Shown: positions 36,234 to 45,565, counted from the first letter of the stretch. The stretch is DNA of 64,000 nt from DASQBT01 sp049578545 (GCA_049578545.1 JBAUMF010000052.1:1-64000), one strand, 5' to 3'. Translations and numbers: made by a program. Notes: generated by a model from the letters alone, not told the origin.

Positions 36234-36972
36234 CTCATTGATGTTGCTGAACATGATATTCAGACCTGCATCCATTCCATTTTGCGGATGACGGACGGAA
36301 GCGCGTGCTGACACCATCGCCACGGTGCTCCTGTGGTTGCGCGTCGAAGGGCGTCGGTCATCAGGCCATTGGTGACAATTTCTTGGCTGCCTGTGCAACC
36401 TATAAAGCCAACTGGGACGCTATCACCCCGAGCGGAGCGTTCCCCGAGCCTGCTTACCCCACCGTAGCTGTTGAGGCGGTGAATGAGAATGTGGCACAAC
36501 AACATTAACCGCTGCCTGCCGCAGTTGCGTCCGAACTTGATCTGCTTTGTCTGGGGTCGTCCCTGCACTTGAAAAGTCAGCGGCCAGCTGGATTACTTCG
36601 TTAACTAACGCATGCGTTCGCCTTACAACTCGTATGGCAATTCCGGAGCCGGCTAGTCCAGGAGTCTTGGGCGCATCCAACCCGGGGTGCGGGGGGCCAA
36701 ACATTTAATCCTGCATCATGGCATTGTGAACTCCGTTTCATTCCTCGTGGCAACCAGGCCAAACCGGTCAAGCGTGTTAGTACTGTTGTAAAGACAAGCG
36801 CTGAGTTTGCCGGATCAGCAAATTCGGCAATCGCGAAGGTTATGGCGAGCCAACGGGCCTGCTTCGAGGAAGGGCAATTCAGGGAGTGTTGATTGAAGAG
36901 AATGGTTGACGGTCGGCGGCCCCAATGGGCCGTTGGTTGCCTTGGTGTTATTACTGCAATCCTCCATTAATA
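36234..36972. other. 740-bp region without a supported gene
   Basis: Several overlapping ORFs of 67-102 codons exist on both strands, none with a ribosome binding site or a recognised motif. The compact core genes on each side make this gap unusual; it may hold decayed sequence or an RNA gene. No tRNA-like or CRISPR structure was seen. Confidence 0.5.
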
Positions 36973-37001
36973 TTGCTCACCGGTCTGAGCCGGGATATAC
37001 T
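36973..37001 (+). promoter_or_regulatory. Probable mrp promoter
   Basis: TTGCTC (36973-36978), 17-bp spacer, TATACT (36996-37001). The start would fall near 37008, inside the IscR-type palindrome. Confidence 0.5.
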
Positions 37002-37021
37002 TGACAAAAATAATCAAGTAT
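36997..37021 (+). promoter_or_regulatory. IscR type 1-like operator in front of mrp
   Basis: A 25-bp site with 8-bp arms ATACTTGA and TCAAGTAT around CAAAAATAA. It fits the type 1 IscR consensus ATASYYGACTRWWWYAGTCRRSTAT at all but two positions. It overlaps the -10 hexamer and predicted start, as expected for repression by [2Fe-2S]-IscR. The downstream gene is a Fe-S cluster carrier, which fits. The iscR gene itself is not in this window. Confidence 0.7.
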
Positions 37022-37049
37022 TTTCGTGCTTAAATTTTTTGGAGCAACT

Positions 37050-38138
37050 ATGGCTTTATCCGAACTGTTGGTGCAGAACGCCCTTAAGGAACTCATCGAT
37101 CCGAATACAAAGAAGGATCTTGTCACCAGCAAGTCTGCCAAGAGCATCAAGCTGGATAGCAACAACGTGACGGTGGACATAGTGTTGGGCTACCCTGCGA
37201 AGACTCAGCTTGAGTCCATCAAGAAAATGGTTGAGGACAAGTTGAAATCCCTGCCGGAAGTGGGGCGCGTGAGTGTCAATGTGAGCTTCAGAATCGTGTC
37301 ACATGGGGTACAGAAGGGTGTCAAGCTGATCCCGGGCATCAAGAACATCATTGCCGTTGCATCAGGCAAAGGCGGGGTGGGCAAGTCCACCACTGCAGTA
37401 AACCTGGCATTGGCATTAGCCGCCGAAGGTGCCACAGTGGGCATTCTGGATGCAGATATCTATGGCCCTTCACAGCCCATGATGCTTGGTATCAAGGGAC
37501 GGCCTGAATCACAGGATGGAAAGACGCTTGAGCCCATGATCGGACATGGCTTGCAGGCCATGTCGATCGGCTTCATGATTGATGTCGATACACCCATGGT
37601 TTGGCGAGGTCCCATGGTGACCCAGGCGCTGGAACAACTCCTGGCTGACACAAACTGGAAAGAGGTTGATTACCTGGTGGTGGATATGCCCCCGGGAACC
37701 GGTGATGTGCAGCTGACCTTGGCACAGAAAGTCCCGGTAACCGGAGCCATCATCGTCACCACCCCACAGGATATTGCCCTGATTGATGCCCGCAAGGGCC
37801 TGAAAATGTTTGAAAAGGTCGGTATTCCCATTCTTGGGGTCGTCGAGAACATGTCGATCCATATCTGTTCCAACTGTGAGCATGAAGAGCGCATTTTCGG
37901 GCAGGGCGGAGGCGAGAAGATGTGCGCCGACTATGCTGTCGAATTTCTGGGTGGATTGCCTCTGGACATCCAGATACGCGAGCAGACCGATTCGGGTAAC
38001 CCCACTGTCATCGCGGCGCCGGATTCACGAATTGCTGAAATTTATCGGGCGATCGGCCGCCGGGTTGCGGTAAAGATCGGCGAATCCTCCGTTGATCATT
38101 CCAGCAAATTCCCCAGCATCGTCATCCAGAATACCTAA
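37050..38138 (+). CDS. mrp: Mrp/ApbC-family Fe-S cluster carrier ATPase
   Basis: A 362-residue P-loop protein that binds and delivers Fe-S clusters. The N-terminal MIP18/DUF59-like domain (1-90) is followed by the deviant Walker A GKGGVGKS at 106-113, DADIYGPSQP, and the cluster-binding pair Cys273-x-x-Cys276 (HICSNCEHEE). The ATG at 37050 has GGAG at 37040-37043; an upstream in-frame start is discarded because it lies within the leader. The IscR-like operator upstream predicts induction under Fe-S shortage. Confidence 0.94.
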   Translation: MALSELLVQNALKELIDPNTKKDLVTSKSAKSIKLDSNNVTVDIVLGYPAKTQLESIKKMVEDKLKSLPEVGRVSVNVSFRIVSHGVQKGVKLIPGIKNIIAVASGKGGVGKSTTAVNLALALAAEGATVGILDADIYGPSQPMMLGIKGRPESQDGKTLEPMIGHGLQAMSIGFMIDVDTPMVWRGPMVTQALEQLLADTNWKEVDYLVVDMPPGTGDVQLTLAQKVPVTGAIIVTTPQDIALIDARKGLKMFEKVGIPILGVVENMSIHICSNCEHEERIFGQGGGEKMCADYAVEFLGGLPLDIQIREQTDSGNPTVIAAPDSRIAEIYRAIGRRVAVKIGESSVDHSSKFPSIVIQNT

Positions 38139-38155
38139 GCTTCAAATGCAGGGTA

Positions 38156-38184
38156 AGAAAGGGCGGGTTTCCCCTGCCCTTTCT
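38156..38184 (+). terminator. Rho-independent terminator after mrp
   Basis: Nine-bp stem AGAAAGGGC/GCCCTTTCT with further pairing of GGG and CCC inside. The downstream tract is T/C mixed rather than pure T. Confidence 0.6.
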
Positions 38185-38250
38185 ACTTCTTCGGTACAAG
38201 GGGTCTTGCCTTATACTCCACACACACCTGTTTGAATCAGCTACGCAACC

Positions 38251-38817
38251 ATGAGCATCAAGCCCGACAAATGGATACGCCGTATGGCCGAAAGTCACGG
38301 CATGATCGAGCCTTTCGAGCCCAATCTCATCCGCGAAATGGATGGGAACAAGATTGTTTCCTACGGCACCTCCAGTTACGGTTACGACATCCGCTGTGCT
38401 GGCGAATTCAAGGTATTCACCAATATCAACTCCACTATAGTCGATCCAAAACATTTCGACCCGGATTCTTTTGTCGAAATGCACGGCGAATCCTGCATCA
38501 TCCCGCCCAATTCGTTTGCCCTGGCGCGCACCGTGGAGTATTTCCGCATACCCAGAAATGTCTTGACCATTTGCCTGGGAAAATCCACCTATGCCCGCTG
38601 CGGGATTATCGTCAACGTGACGCCGTTCGAGCCGGAATGGGAAGGCTACGTGACTCTGGAATTTTCAAACACCACGCCGCTTCCAGCCAGAATCTACGCG
38701 AACGAAGGCGTGGCTCAAGTAATTTTCTTCGAGTCCGATGAAGTGTGTGAAACCTCATACAAGGACCGGGGTGGCAAGTATCAGGGCCAGCAGGGCGTCA
38801 CACTTCCCCGGATTTGA
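38251..38817 (+). CDS. dcd: dCTP deaminase
   Basis: A 188-residue trimeric enzyme converting dCTP to dUTP for thymidylate synthesis. SYGYDIRCAGEF, GKSTYARCGI and VNVTPFEPEWEGYVTLEFSNTTPLPARIYANEGVAQ hold the conserved nucleotide-binding and catalytic Glu residues. Length is normal. It follows mrp and its terminator, a common betaproteobacterial order. Confidence 0.96.
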   Translation: MSIKPDKWIRRMAESHGMIEPFEPNLIREMDGNKIVSYGTSSYGYDIRCAGEFKVFTNINSTIVDPKHFDPDSFVEMHGESCIIPPNSFALARTVEYFRIPRNVLTICLGKSTYARCGIIVNVTPFEPEWEGYVTLEFSNTTPLPARIYANEGVAQVIFFESDEVCETSYKDRGGKYQGQQGVTLPRI

Positions 38818-38822
38818 GACTC

Positions 38823-38828
38823 TATAAT
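38823..38828 (+). promoter_or_regulatory. -10 hexamer before the decarboxylase gene
   Basis: TATAAT at 38823-38828, directly after the dcd stop. A start near 38835 leaves a short leader with AGGAGGG before the ATG at 38865. The -35 is poor. Confidence 0.35.
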
Positions 38829-38864
38829 GCCTGCTTTGTAGCCCCGCCCCAGGAGGGATAGGCC

Positions 38865-41111
38865 ATGCATTTCCGCTTTCCCATCGTCATCATTGACGAG
38901 GATTTCCGTTCCGAGAATGCCAGCGGACTCGGTATCCGTGCGCTTGCAGCAGCGATTGAAAGCGAGGGCATGGAGGTATTGGGTGTTACCAGCTTCGGCG
39001 ATGTTGCTTCGTTTGCTCAACAGCAGTCGCGCGCATCCGCTTTCATCCTTTCAATTGATGACGAAGAGTTTCAGACGACTGAGGCAGCTGAAGAAGCTGT
39101 TGCCCGAATTCGCACTTTTGTTGAGGAGCTGCGTTTTCGCAATGCTGACATCCCGATCTTTCTTTACGGAGAAACGCGCACATCGCGTCACATACCCAAT
39201 GATGTCCTGAAGGAACTCCACGGCTTCATCCATATGTTCGAGGATACGCCGGAGTTTATCGCCCGCTATGTCATACGCGAAGCAAGAAACTATCTTGACG
39301 CATTGGCGCCGCCGTTCTTCCGGGCGCTTACGCACTACGCAGCGGATAGTTCTTATTCCTGGCATTGTCCGGGGCATTCAGGTGGCGTTGCATTTCTGAA
39401 AAGTCCGGTTGGTCAGATGTTCCATCAGTTTTTCGGCGAAAACCTGTTGCGCGCCGATGTCTGCAATGCGGTTGACGAACTCGGTCAGCTGCTTGACCAT
39501 ACCGGGCCGGTTGCTGCATCTGAACGAAATGCAGCGCGGATATTCAATGCCGATCACCTGTTCTTCGTTACCAATGGCACTTCCACATCGAACAAGATCG
39601 TGTGGCATTCAACTGTGGCGCCGGATGATGTGGTGGTGGTGGATCGCAACTGTCACAAGTCAGTTCTGCATGCCATCATCATGACTGGAGCGATCCCGGT
39701 ATTCTTGATGCCGACGCGTAACCATTACGGCATCATCGGGCCGATCCCCAAGGAAGAGTTTCGCTGGGATAGCATTGAGAAGAAGATTGCGGCCCATCCC
39801 TTTGCCAGGAAGGCCAAGGGGAGGCCACGCGTCCTGACGATTACCCAGAGCACCTACGATGGTGTGGTCTATAACGTCGACGACATCAAGGAAATGCTCG
39901 ACGGCAAAATTGACACCCTGCATTTCGATGAAGCGTGGTTACCCCACGCCGCGTTCCATATCTTCTACAGGGGAATGCACGCCATCGGAAAGGACAGACC
40001 GCGATGCAAGGAATCAATGGTGTTCTCCACGCAGTCCACGCATAAATTGCTTGCCGGTCTGTCGCAGGCTTCGCAAATCCTGGTTCAGGATTCTCAGACA
40101 CGCAAACTGGACAAGGATGTGTTTAACGAGGCTTTCCTCATGCACATGTCCACCAGCCCTCAGTACGCAATCATTGCCAGCTGCGATGTGGCAGCGGCGA
40201 TGATGGAGCCACCCGGAGGTAATGCGCTGGTGGAAGAATCCATTCGCGAAGCGCTTGATTTCCGCCGTGCCATGCGCAAGGTGGGTAGCGAATATGGTGA
40301 ATCATGGTGGTTCAAGGTATGGGGCCCCAACGATCTGGCTGAAGAGGATGTCGGCGAGCGCAGCGAGTGGGTCATCCGTGGTGGCGAGAAATGGCATGGC
40401 TTCGGCAACCTGGCGGAGGGCTTCAACATGCTCGACCCCATCAAGGCCACCATCATTACCCCCGGCCTGGATGTAGAGGGCGATTTCGCCGATACGGGGA
40501 TTCCGGCTGCGATTGTCACCAAGTATCTTGCCGAGCACGGTATTGTGGTGGAGAAGACCGGGCTTTATTCATTCTTCATCATGTTCACCATCGGTATTAC
40601 CAAGGGGCGCTGGAACACCATGGTGACGGAGCTCCAGCAGTTCAAGGACGATTACGACAAGGATCGACCTCTGTGGCGGGTGCTGCCGGAATTTGTTGCC
40701 AAGTTTCCGCGTTATGAGCGAGTGGGCCTGAAGGAGTTGTGTGACAGCATTCACGGCATATACAAGGCCTACGACATAGCGCGACTGACGACAGAAATGT
40801 ATTTGTCCAACATGGAAACCGCCATGAAGCCTGCAGATGCGTTTGCCAGGATGGCGCACCGGGACATCGATAGGGTTGAAATCGATAGACTGGAAGGTCG
40901 AATCACCAGTGTTTTGCTCACGCCGTATCCGCCAGGAATTCCATTGCTTATTCCAGGCGAGCGATTCAATTCGACGATTGTGCGTTACCTCCAGTTTGCG
41001 CGTGAGTTTAACGAGAAGTTTCCGGGCTTTGAGACCGATATCCACGGCCTGGTAAAGGATGAAAATGGTGACAAGCCCCGCTATTACGTGGATTGCGTAA
41101 AGCAGGCATGA
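38865..41111 (+). CDS. Arginine/lysine/ornithine decarboxylase, fold type I
   Basis: A 748-residue PLP enzyme of the large biodegradative decarboxylase group (AdiA/LdcC/SpeF). An N-terminal CheY-like wing domain (1-125) is followed by the PLP core: HCPGHSGG, FVTNGTSTSNKIV, HFDEAW and STQSTHKLLAGLSQ, where Lys394 forms the internal aldimine. The C-terminal domain has LTPYPPGIPLLIPGE. The amino acid substrate cannot be fixed by eye; betaproteobacterial genes here are often called arginine decarboxylase. Such enzymes make polyamine precursors and consume protons. Confidence 0.88.
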   Translation: MHFRFPIVIIDEDFRSENASGLGIRALAAAIESEGMEVLGVTSFGDVASFAQQQSRASAFILSIDDEEFQTTEAAEEAVARIRTFVEELRFRNADIPIFLYGETRTSRHIPNDVLKELHGFIHMFEDTPEFIARYVIREARNYLDALAPPFFRALTHYAADSSYSWHCPGHSGGVAFLKSPVGQMFHQFFGENLLRADVCNAVDELGQLLDHTGPVAASERNAARIFNADHLFFVTNGTSTSNKIVWHSTVAPDDVVVVDRNCHKSVLHAIIMTGAIPVFLMPTRNHYGIIGPIPKEEFRWDSIEKKIAAHPFARKAKGRPRVLTITQSTYDGVVYNVDDIKEMLDGKIDTLHFDEAWLPHAAFHIFYRGMHAIGKDRPRCKESMVFSTQSTHKLLAGLSQASQILVQDSQTRKLDKDVFNEAFLMHMSTSPQYAIIASCDVAAAMMEPPGGNALVEESIREALDFRRAMRKVGSEYGESWWFKVWGPNDLAEEDVGERSEWVIRGGEKWHGFGNLAEGFNMLDPIKATIITPGLDVEGDFADTGIPAAIVTKYLAEHGIVVEKTGLYSFFIMFTIGITKGRWNTMVTELQQFKDDYDKDRPLWRVLPEFVAKFPRYERVGLKELCDSIHGIYKAYDIARLTTEMYLSNMETAMKPADAFARMAHRDIDRVEIDRLEGRITSVLLTPYPPGIPLLIPGERFNSTIVRYLQFAREFNEKFPGFETDIHGLVKDENGDKPRYYVDCVKQA

Positions 41112-41128
41112 ATTTGGGCTAAAGTCAG

Positions 41129-44100
41129 ATGATGGTGCAACCCATGCCTTCTGACCAGGCCTGCTTTGAACAGGGCGTACAGGAAATCGTTGATGCCAGC
41201 CTGAACTGGCTTCGTCCTGCGTATGCACACATGCTTGAGGCGACCAGGCAGGTTAGCCCGGATGACTTGGACGCATCCTCTCCGGAATCTGCATTGTTGA
41301 ATCCGGTCAAGCTGATGGCAGCCATCCAGAAGAAAGCGGTTGATTACCTTACTGGACAGAATGCGGCCGTCAGGCTAGCGCTGATAGACCAGAACGACTA
41401 CGACATCCTGGTTGAAGAACTGGCCGTCTTCCGGGATGAAATTGCCCAGCAGGACACAGCTCTCAGTTTTATAGAAAGACATCTCGGCCGTTTGCTTAAT
41501 CGAAGAATCGTACGCGACAGCAATCCCTATAGTTTGCGCAACCTCTCGCATTTCACTCTTGAGGCGCTTGCCGATCAGGGGCTGGGGCATGGCGTCAGAC
41601 GCGCTTTGCTGCGTGACTTCCTTGATCATGCAGTTCCGGAAATGCAAACCAGTCTTTGGGATCTGGCCAACGAATTGGAGCCGTTGGCCAAAAAGATCTC
41701 CAATCGTCATTCAACTGAGATTCATCCCGCCTTCACCGCGCAGCGACCTTCCAGTTTCGGACAGACGCCTCCCGCATATGGCCAGTTTGGCTCTACCGAG
41801 TTGCAGACGGTATTGGCAACCCCGCCTGATTCAACAGCGCAGGAAGCAAATCAGCTTGAACGCCTGTTGAATGCGCTGGACTCGTTTGAACGGTATAAAT
41901 CCAGCCATAGTCAAACCTCGCGCCAAGCCTCGCCAGCTTTGCTCGCACAGTGGGCCAGCCAGACGGCTGCCGATGCCACCATGATGAAAGGCGTAATCGC
42001 TTCGGGCATGCTGGCTCAAGTGCCAGGGCTTGAGCCGGAAGCGAATATGCAACTGGATTCCCTGACCGCCGTGTTGATGGAACAGGTGGCGCGCAATAAT
42101 GAGGCGTTGACCAAGAACCCGGACCATCCAGTCAGGCAGCTGCTGAATCGTCTGCTTGCCACGCTCGCATCCGGACCGACTGCAGATGAATTGCCAAAAC
42201 TGAGAGAATGGATTGAGTCAGCCGGACGTGCGTTATTGCGTAAACCCGAGGAGGCGCCCGCCTTGTTGGGTGAACTTGAACGGCTCGGTGCCTCCACACT
42301 GCTGCGCCGCCGCGATCGGTTGCTGGAACGCCAGCTCGAAATGGAAAGCTGGCATCGGATGTTGCGGGCCAAACAACGCTCCAAGGAGGCCCTGGACAAA
42401 TCACTGGCCGGCCGCAGTCTGCATCGCAAGGCCGCGGCGTTTGCCCAGCAGTATTGGGCGCACGTGCTTACCATGATTGCCCTGCGCCATAATCCCGGTA
42501 CCCAGATCTGGATGGATGCACAGGATGCCGCAGCGGTATTGGGCCAATGCCCGCTAACGCCTGGACAGCTGGAAAAACTTGAGTCCATCGCCAAGCGCGA
42601 GTTGGGCGCTTATTTCAGCACTGAAGATGCGGGCGAGGCCCTGGAGGGATGGTTGCAACAGTTGGAAGAGCCTTCCGCCGGTGTTAATACGCAAACCTGG
42701 AAAGGGCTGACGGGCGTCGAGGGCCTGCCGGTGGTGCCAGCAGAGGGGGTTCCCAAGCCAGTATTGGGCTCATGGGTGAGGTTTGCCGATAAGCCCTGGC
42801 CTTATCCGCTTCAGTTGATCTGGAGCAGCTTGCCTTTTGGTTTTCTTGGTTTTACCGATGCGGCTGCGCAACGCAGCTTCCGCATTGAAGTGGGGGAATG
42901 GGCGAAGTATCTATCCAGCGGGCGGCTGGAAGATTATGGAGTAACCGCGTTTGGAGAAATGCCGCCTTTACTGGATCAGAATCTTGAATCGTGGACTTAT
43001 GAAAACCAGCTGCTTAGCACCATGCGCGATGGCGCCACCGGCCTGTTGAATCGGCGGGGTCTGATCCAGGCCTTGGCCGATAATGATAAAGATGACTCCG
43101 ATCGCGCTTGGCAATTACTGGCCATAGAAATTCCGTGCCTGGCCGTGCAATATATGCGAGAAGGCCAACAAGCGGGTGACACGGCATTGGCCGGGCTGGT
43201 TAATCTGTTGCGCAGCAAGGAATACGGCGGATTGATACTGGCGCGTCTGGGCGAATCCCGTTTCGCCGCTGTTGCGCCGCGAGCCGACGCGACTCTGGTG
43301 GACATATTTAAACCATTGCTTGAAGAGCAATATCGCCTGCAAGGGGCAGGTTGCTATTACCACTTGGGTTATTGCCCTGAAGCACCGCCCACCGAAGCGC
43401 TAGTCAAGGCCGGTGAAGAGGCACTGGAAGAGGCCGGACAGGTGGGACTCAACTCCCTTCAGATCAAAGCAATTGGAGAATCGCAACTGGAAAGCTGGAT
43501 GCGTGCCACGACCCGTATCATCCGCGAGGGTCGGTTGGAACTGCATGCACAGCTCTTGCAGGCGCTCAAGGATGGGCTTCGTTGCCACGCAGAAATTCTG
43601 TTACGGCTTAAATCCGAGGATAATCGCTACCATTCGCCAAGCTTGTTTCTGCGTGAAGCCGAAAGGCAAAGGCTGATGCCGCAAGTTGACCTGTGGGTAC
43701 TGCGTAGCTTGGGCGAATGGTTGGAAAACCGGACCGAATTACCGAGACAACTGGCCAGCCTCTCGATCAATCTATCTGGCCAGACCTTATCTGATCCTGC
43801 AAGCCAGGGAGCGATTTCCGACTGGATCCGGCAAAGCGGGGTCAATCCGGCATGGCTGATATTCGAAATTACCGAGACCTCGGCCGTGGCAAATCTAGAC
43901 CAGGTGGGCCAGTTTCTTCGTGCCTTGCGTGAGCAGGGCTGTCACACGGCGCTGGATGATTTTGGCTCAGGGTATGCAAATTACGCGTACCTGCGTGAAC
44001 TGCCGTTTGATTACCTTAAGATCGATGGCAGCTTCGTGCGCAATCTGATCGATAACGAGACAGACCGGGCACTGGTTGGATCCATGGCGGAAGTAGCCAA

Positions 44101-44236
44101 GCATTTTGGCCTTAAAAGCGTTGCCGAATATGTCCATCATCCTGATTTGGTTCCCATCCTCAAGGAGCTTGGAGTCGACTACGGCCAGGGTTATGCGCTG
44201 GGGATGCCTGTGCCGCTTGCCCAACTGGGCACGTAG
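41129..44236 (+). CDS. DUF1631-domain protein with degenerate GGDEF and C-terminal EAL domain
   Basis: A 1035-residue cytoplasmic signalling protein. Residues 1 to about 500 resemble DUF1631. About 530-610 is a PilZ-like beta-rich segment (GSWVRFADKPWPYPLQLIW). Next comes a GGDEF-like domain starting GATGLLNRRGLIQAL, in which the GGDEF position reads RLGESRFAAV, so cyclase activity is unlikely. The C-terminal 250 residues are an EAL domain with HAEILLRL (ExLxR), EITETSA, DDFGSGYANYAYL and KIDGSFV, but the usual AEGVE reads AEYVH. Weak phosphodiesterase or c-di-GMP binding are both possible. It is 17 bp after the decarboxylase. Confidence 0.8.
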   Translation: MMVQPMPSDQACFEQGVQEIVDASLNWLRPAYAHMLEATRQVSPDDLDASSPESALLNPVKLMAAIQKKAVDYLTGQNAAVRLALIDQNDYDILVEELAVFRDEIAQQDTALSFIERHLGRLLNRRIVRDSNPYSLRNLSHFTLEALADQGLGHGVRRALLRDFLDHAVPEMQTSLWDLANELEPLAKKISNRHSTEIHPAFTAQRPSSFGQTPPAYGQFGSTELQTVLATPPDSTAQEANQLERLLNALDSFERYKSSHSQTSRQASPALLAQWASQTAADATMMKGVIASGMLAQVPGLEPEANMQLDSLTAVLMEQVARNNEALTKNPDHPVRQLLNRLLATLASGPTADELPKLREWIESAGRALLRKPEEAPALLGELERLGASTLLRRRDRLLERQLEMESWHRMLRAKQRSKEALDKSLAGRSLHRKAAAFAQQYWAHVLTMIALRHNPGTQIWMDAQDAAAVLGQCPLTPGQLEKLESIAKRELGAYFSTEDAGEALEGWLQQLEEPSAGVNTQTWKGLTGVEGLPVVPAEGVPKPVLGSWVRFADKPWPYPLQLIWSSLPFGFLGFTDAAAQRSFRIEVGEWAKYLSSGRLEDYGVTAFGEMPPLLDQNLESWTYENQLLSTMRDGATGLLNRRGLIQALADNDKDDSDRAWQLLAIEIPCLAVQYMREGQQAGDTALAGLVNLLRSKEYGGLILARLGESRFAAVAPRADATLVDIFKPLLEEQYRLQGAGCYYHLGYCPEAPPTEALVKAGEEALEEAGQVGLNSLQIKAIGESQLESWMRATTRIIREGRLELHAQLLQALKDGLRCHAEILLRLKSEDNRYHSPSLFLREAERQRLMPQVDLWVLRSLGEWLENRTELPRQLASLSINLSGQTLSDPASQGAISDWIRQSGVNPAWLIFEITETSAVANLDQVGQFLRALREQGCHTALDDFGSGYANYAYLRELPFDYLKIDGSFVRNLIDNETDRALVGSMAEVAKHFGLKSVAEYVHHPDLVPILKELGVDYGQGYALGMPVPLAQLGT

Positions 44237-44311
44237 CGCAGTGTAATCAGCGTCAAGGCGCAGCTTGGCTTGCTAATAGCCTGATTCTTGGTTAAAATTT
44301 TGGTTTTCCTT

Positions 44312-44339
44312 GCTCCACCGCAGTCGCATGGCGGGGAGC
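44312..44339 (+). promoter_or_regulatory. Hairpin in the rpsF leader, candidate S6:S18 autoregulatory element
   Basis: GCTCC-a-CCGC (44312-44321) pairs with GCGGGGAGC (44331-44339): nine base pairs with one bulged A, ending about 20 nt before the rpsF GTG. Known S6:S18-binding leaders are hairpins with a CCG near a bulge, as here. The assignment is by shape only. Confidence 0.4.
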
Positions 44340-44360
44340 TTTAACCATAAGGAGTTTTGC

Positions 44361-44741
44361 GTGCGTCATTACGAAATCGTATTTATCGTGCATCCCGATC
44401 AAAGCGAGCAGGTGCCCGCCATGATTGAGCGCTACCAAACCAACATCACCAGCCATGGCGGCAAAGTGCATCGTCTGGAAGATTGGGGTCGTCGTCAGCT
44501 GGCCTACCCGATCCAGAAACTGCACAAGGCACATTATGTCTTGATGAACATTGAATGTGACCAGGCTACCCTCGACGAACTGGAGCATGGTTTCAGGTTC
44601 AACGATGCGGTGTTGCGCCACCTGACCACCAAGCGTGACGACGCGGTAAGCACGCCTTCCCCCATGATGAAGGAAGAAAAGTCCCGCTCCCTGCTGGAAG
44701 GCGAAACAAAGCAGCCCGAAGCGGAGCAGCCTGCCGCCTGA
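44361..44741 (+). CDS. rpsF: 30S ribosomal protein S6
   Basis: A 126-residue S6 starting at GTG 44361 with AAGGAG upstream (M/VRHYEIVFIVHPDQSEQVPAMIERY). GRRQLAYPIQKLHKAHYVLMNIE is the conserved core. The C-terminal tail is acidic and longer than in E. coli's processed form. The upstream frame to 44310 crosses the leader hairpin and is rejected. Confidence 0.96.
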   Translation: MRHYEIVFIVHPDQSEQVPAMIERYQTNITSHGGKVHRLEDWGRRQLAYPIQKLHKAHYVLMNIECDQATLDELEHGFRFNDAVLRHLTTKRDDAVSTPSPMMKEEKSRSLLEGETKQPEAEQPAA

Positions 44742-44795
44742 CCCGCTATTTTGTAATGATGAGCGGGATTGCCAAATTCAAAAAGGAGTAACACC

Positions 44796-45077
44796 ATGCC
44801 TCGTCCCATGGGCAAACAACGTCGTGACAACACCAAGAACAGGGGTCCGGGCAACCGTGGCCTGTTCAAGCGCCGCAAATTCTGCCGCTTTACTGCCGAA
44901 GGCATCAAGGAGGTCGATTACAAGGATGTGGACATCCTGAAGGACTTCATCAGCGAGAATGGCAAGATCATTCCAGCCCGGATTACCGGCACCAAATCGC
45001 ATTACCAGCGGCAGCTTTCCGCTGCGATCAAGCGCGCACGCTACCTGGCATTACTGCCCTTCACTGATTTGCACTAA
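44796..45077 (+). CDS. rpsR: 30S ribosomal protein S18
   Basis: A 93-residue S18 with core FKRRKFCRFTAEGIKEVDYKDVDILKDFISENGKIIPARITGT and ending RYLALLPFTDLH. It carries a 30-residue basic N-terminal extension common in Betaproteobacteria. AAAAAGGAG precedes the ATG at 44796. It follows rpsF by 54 bp; priB, usually between them in related bacteria, is missing. Confidence 0.96.
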   Translation: MPRPMGKQRRDNTKNRGPGNRGLFKRRKFCRFTAEGIKEVDYKDVDILKDFISENGKIIPARITGTKSHYQRQLSAAIKRARYLALLPFTDLH

Positions 45078-45089
45078 AGGAGAACCGCC

Positions 45090-45542
45090 ATGCAAGTTAT
45101 TCTGATGGAAAAGGTGGTTAACTTGGGCAACCTGGGCGATGTGGTCAAGGTCAAGGATGGTTTTGCCCGAAACTACCTGATTCCTGGCGGTCATGCCAAA
45201 CGTGCCACCAAGGCCAATGTCGAAGCATTTGAAGTGCAGCGAGCTGAGCTTGAAATGCATCAGGCCGACAAGCTTGCTGCCGCAAAAGCACGTGCTGAAA
45301 AGCTTGAAGGACTGATGGTTCAAATCACCCAGAAGGCTGGGGTCGATGGACGTCTCTTTGGTTCCGTCGGCAATGCTGATATTGCAGAAGCATTGGTAGC
45401 CCAGGGCTTCGATGTGACCAAGGCGGAAGTGCGTATGCCCGAGGGTCACTTCAAGACGATAGGTGACTACGACGTAGTCCTGTCGCTATACTCTGATGTG
45501 ACGGCCAACATCAAGGTTTCCGTTCTGGGCGACGCGTCCTGA
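45090..45542 (+). CDS. rplI: 50S ribosomal protein L9
   Basis: A 150-residue L9 with N-terminal MQVILMEKVVNLGNLGDVVKVKDGFARNYLIPGG, the long connecting helix, and the C-terminal rRNA-binding domain. Shine-Dalgarno AAGGAGAA. Last gene of the rpsF-rpsR-rplI operon before a terminator. Confidence 0.97.
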   Translation: MQVILMEKVVNLGNLGDVVKVKDGFARNYLIPGGHAKRATKANVEAFEVQRAELEMHQADKLAAAKARAEKLEGLMVQITQKAGVDGRLFGSVGNADIAEALVAQGFDVTKAEVRMPEGHFKTIGDYDVVLSLYSDVTANIKVSVLGDAS

Positions 45543-45565
45543 TCGCTGTTAGACCTGATCAAAAG

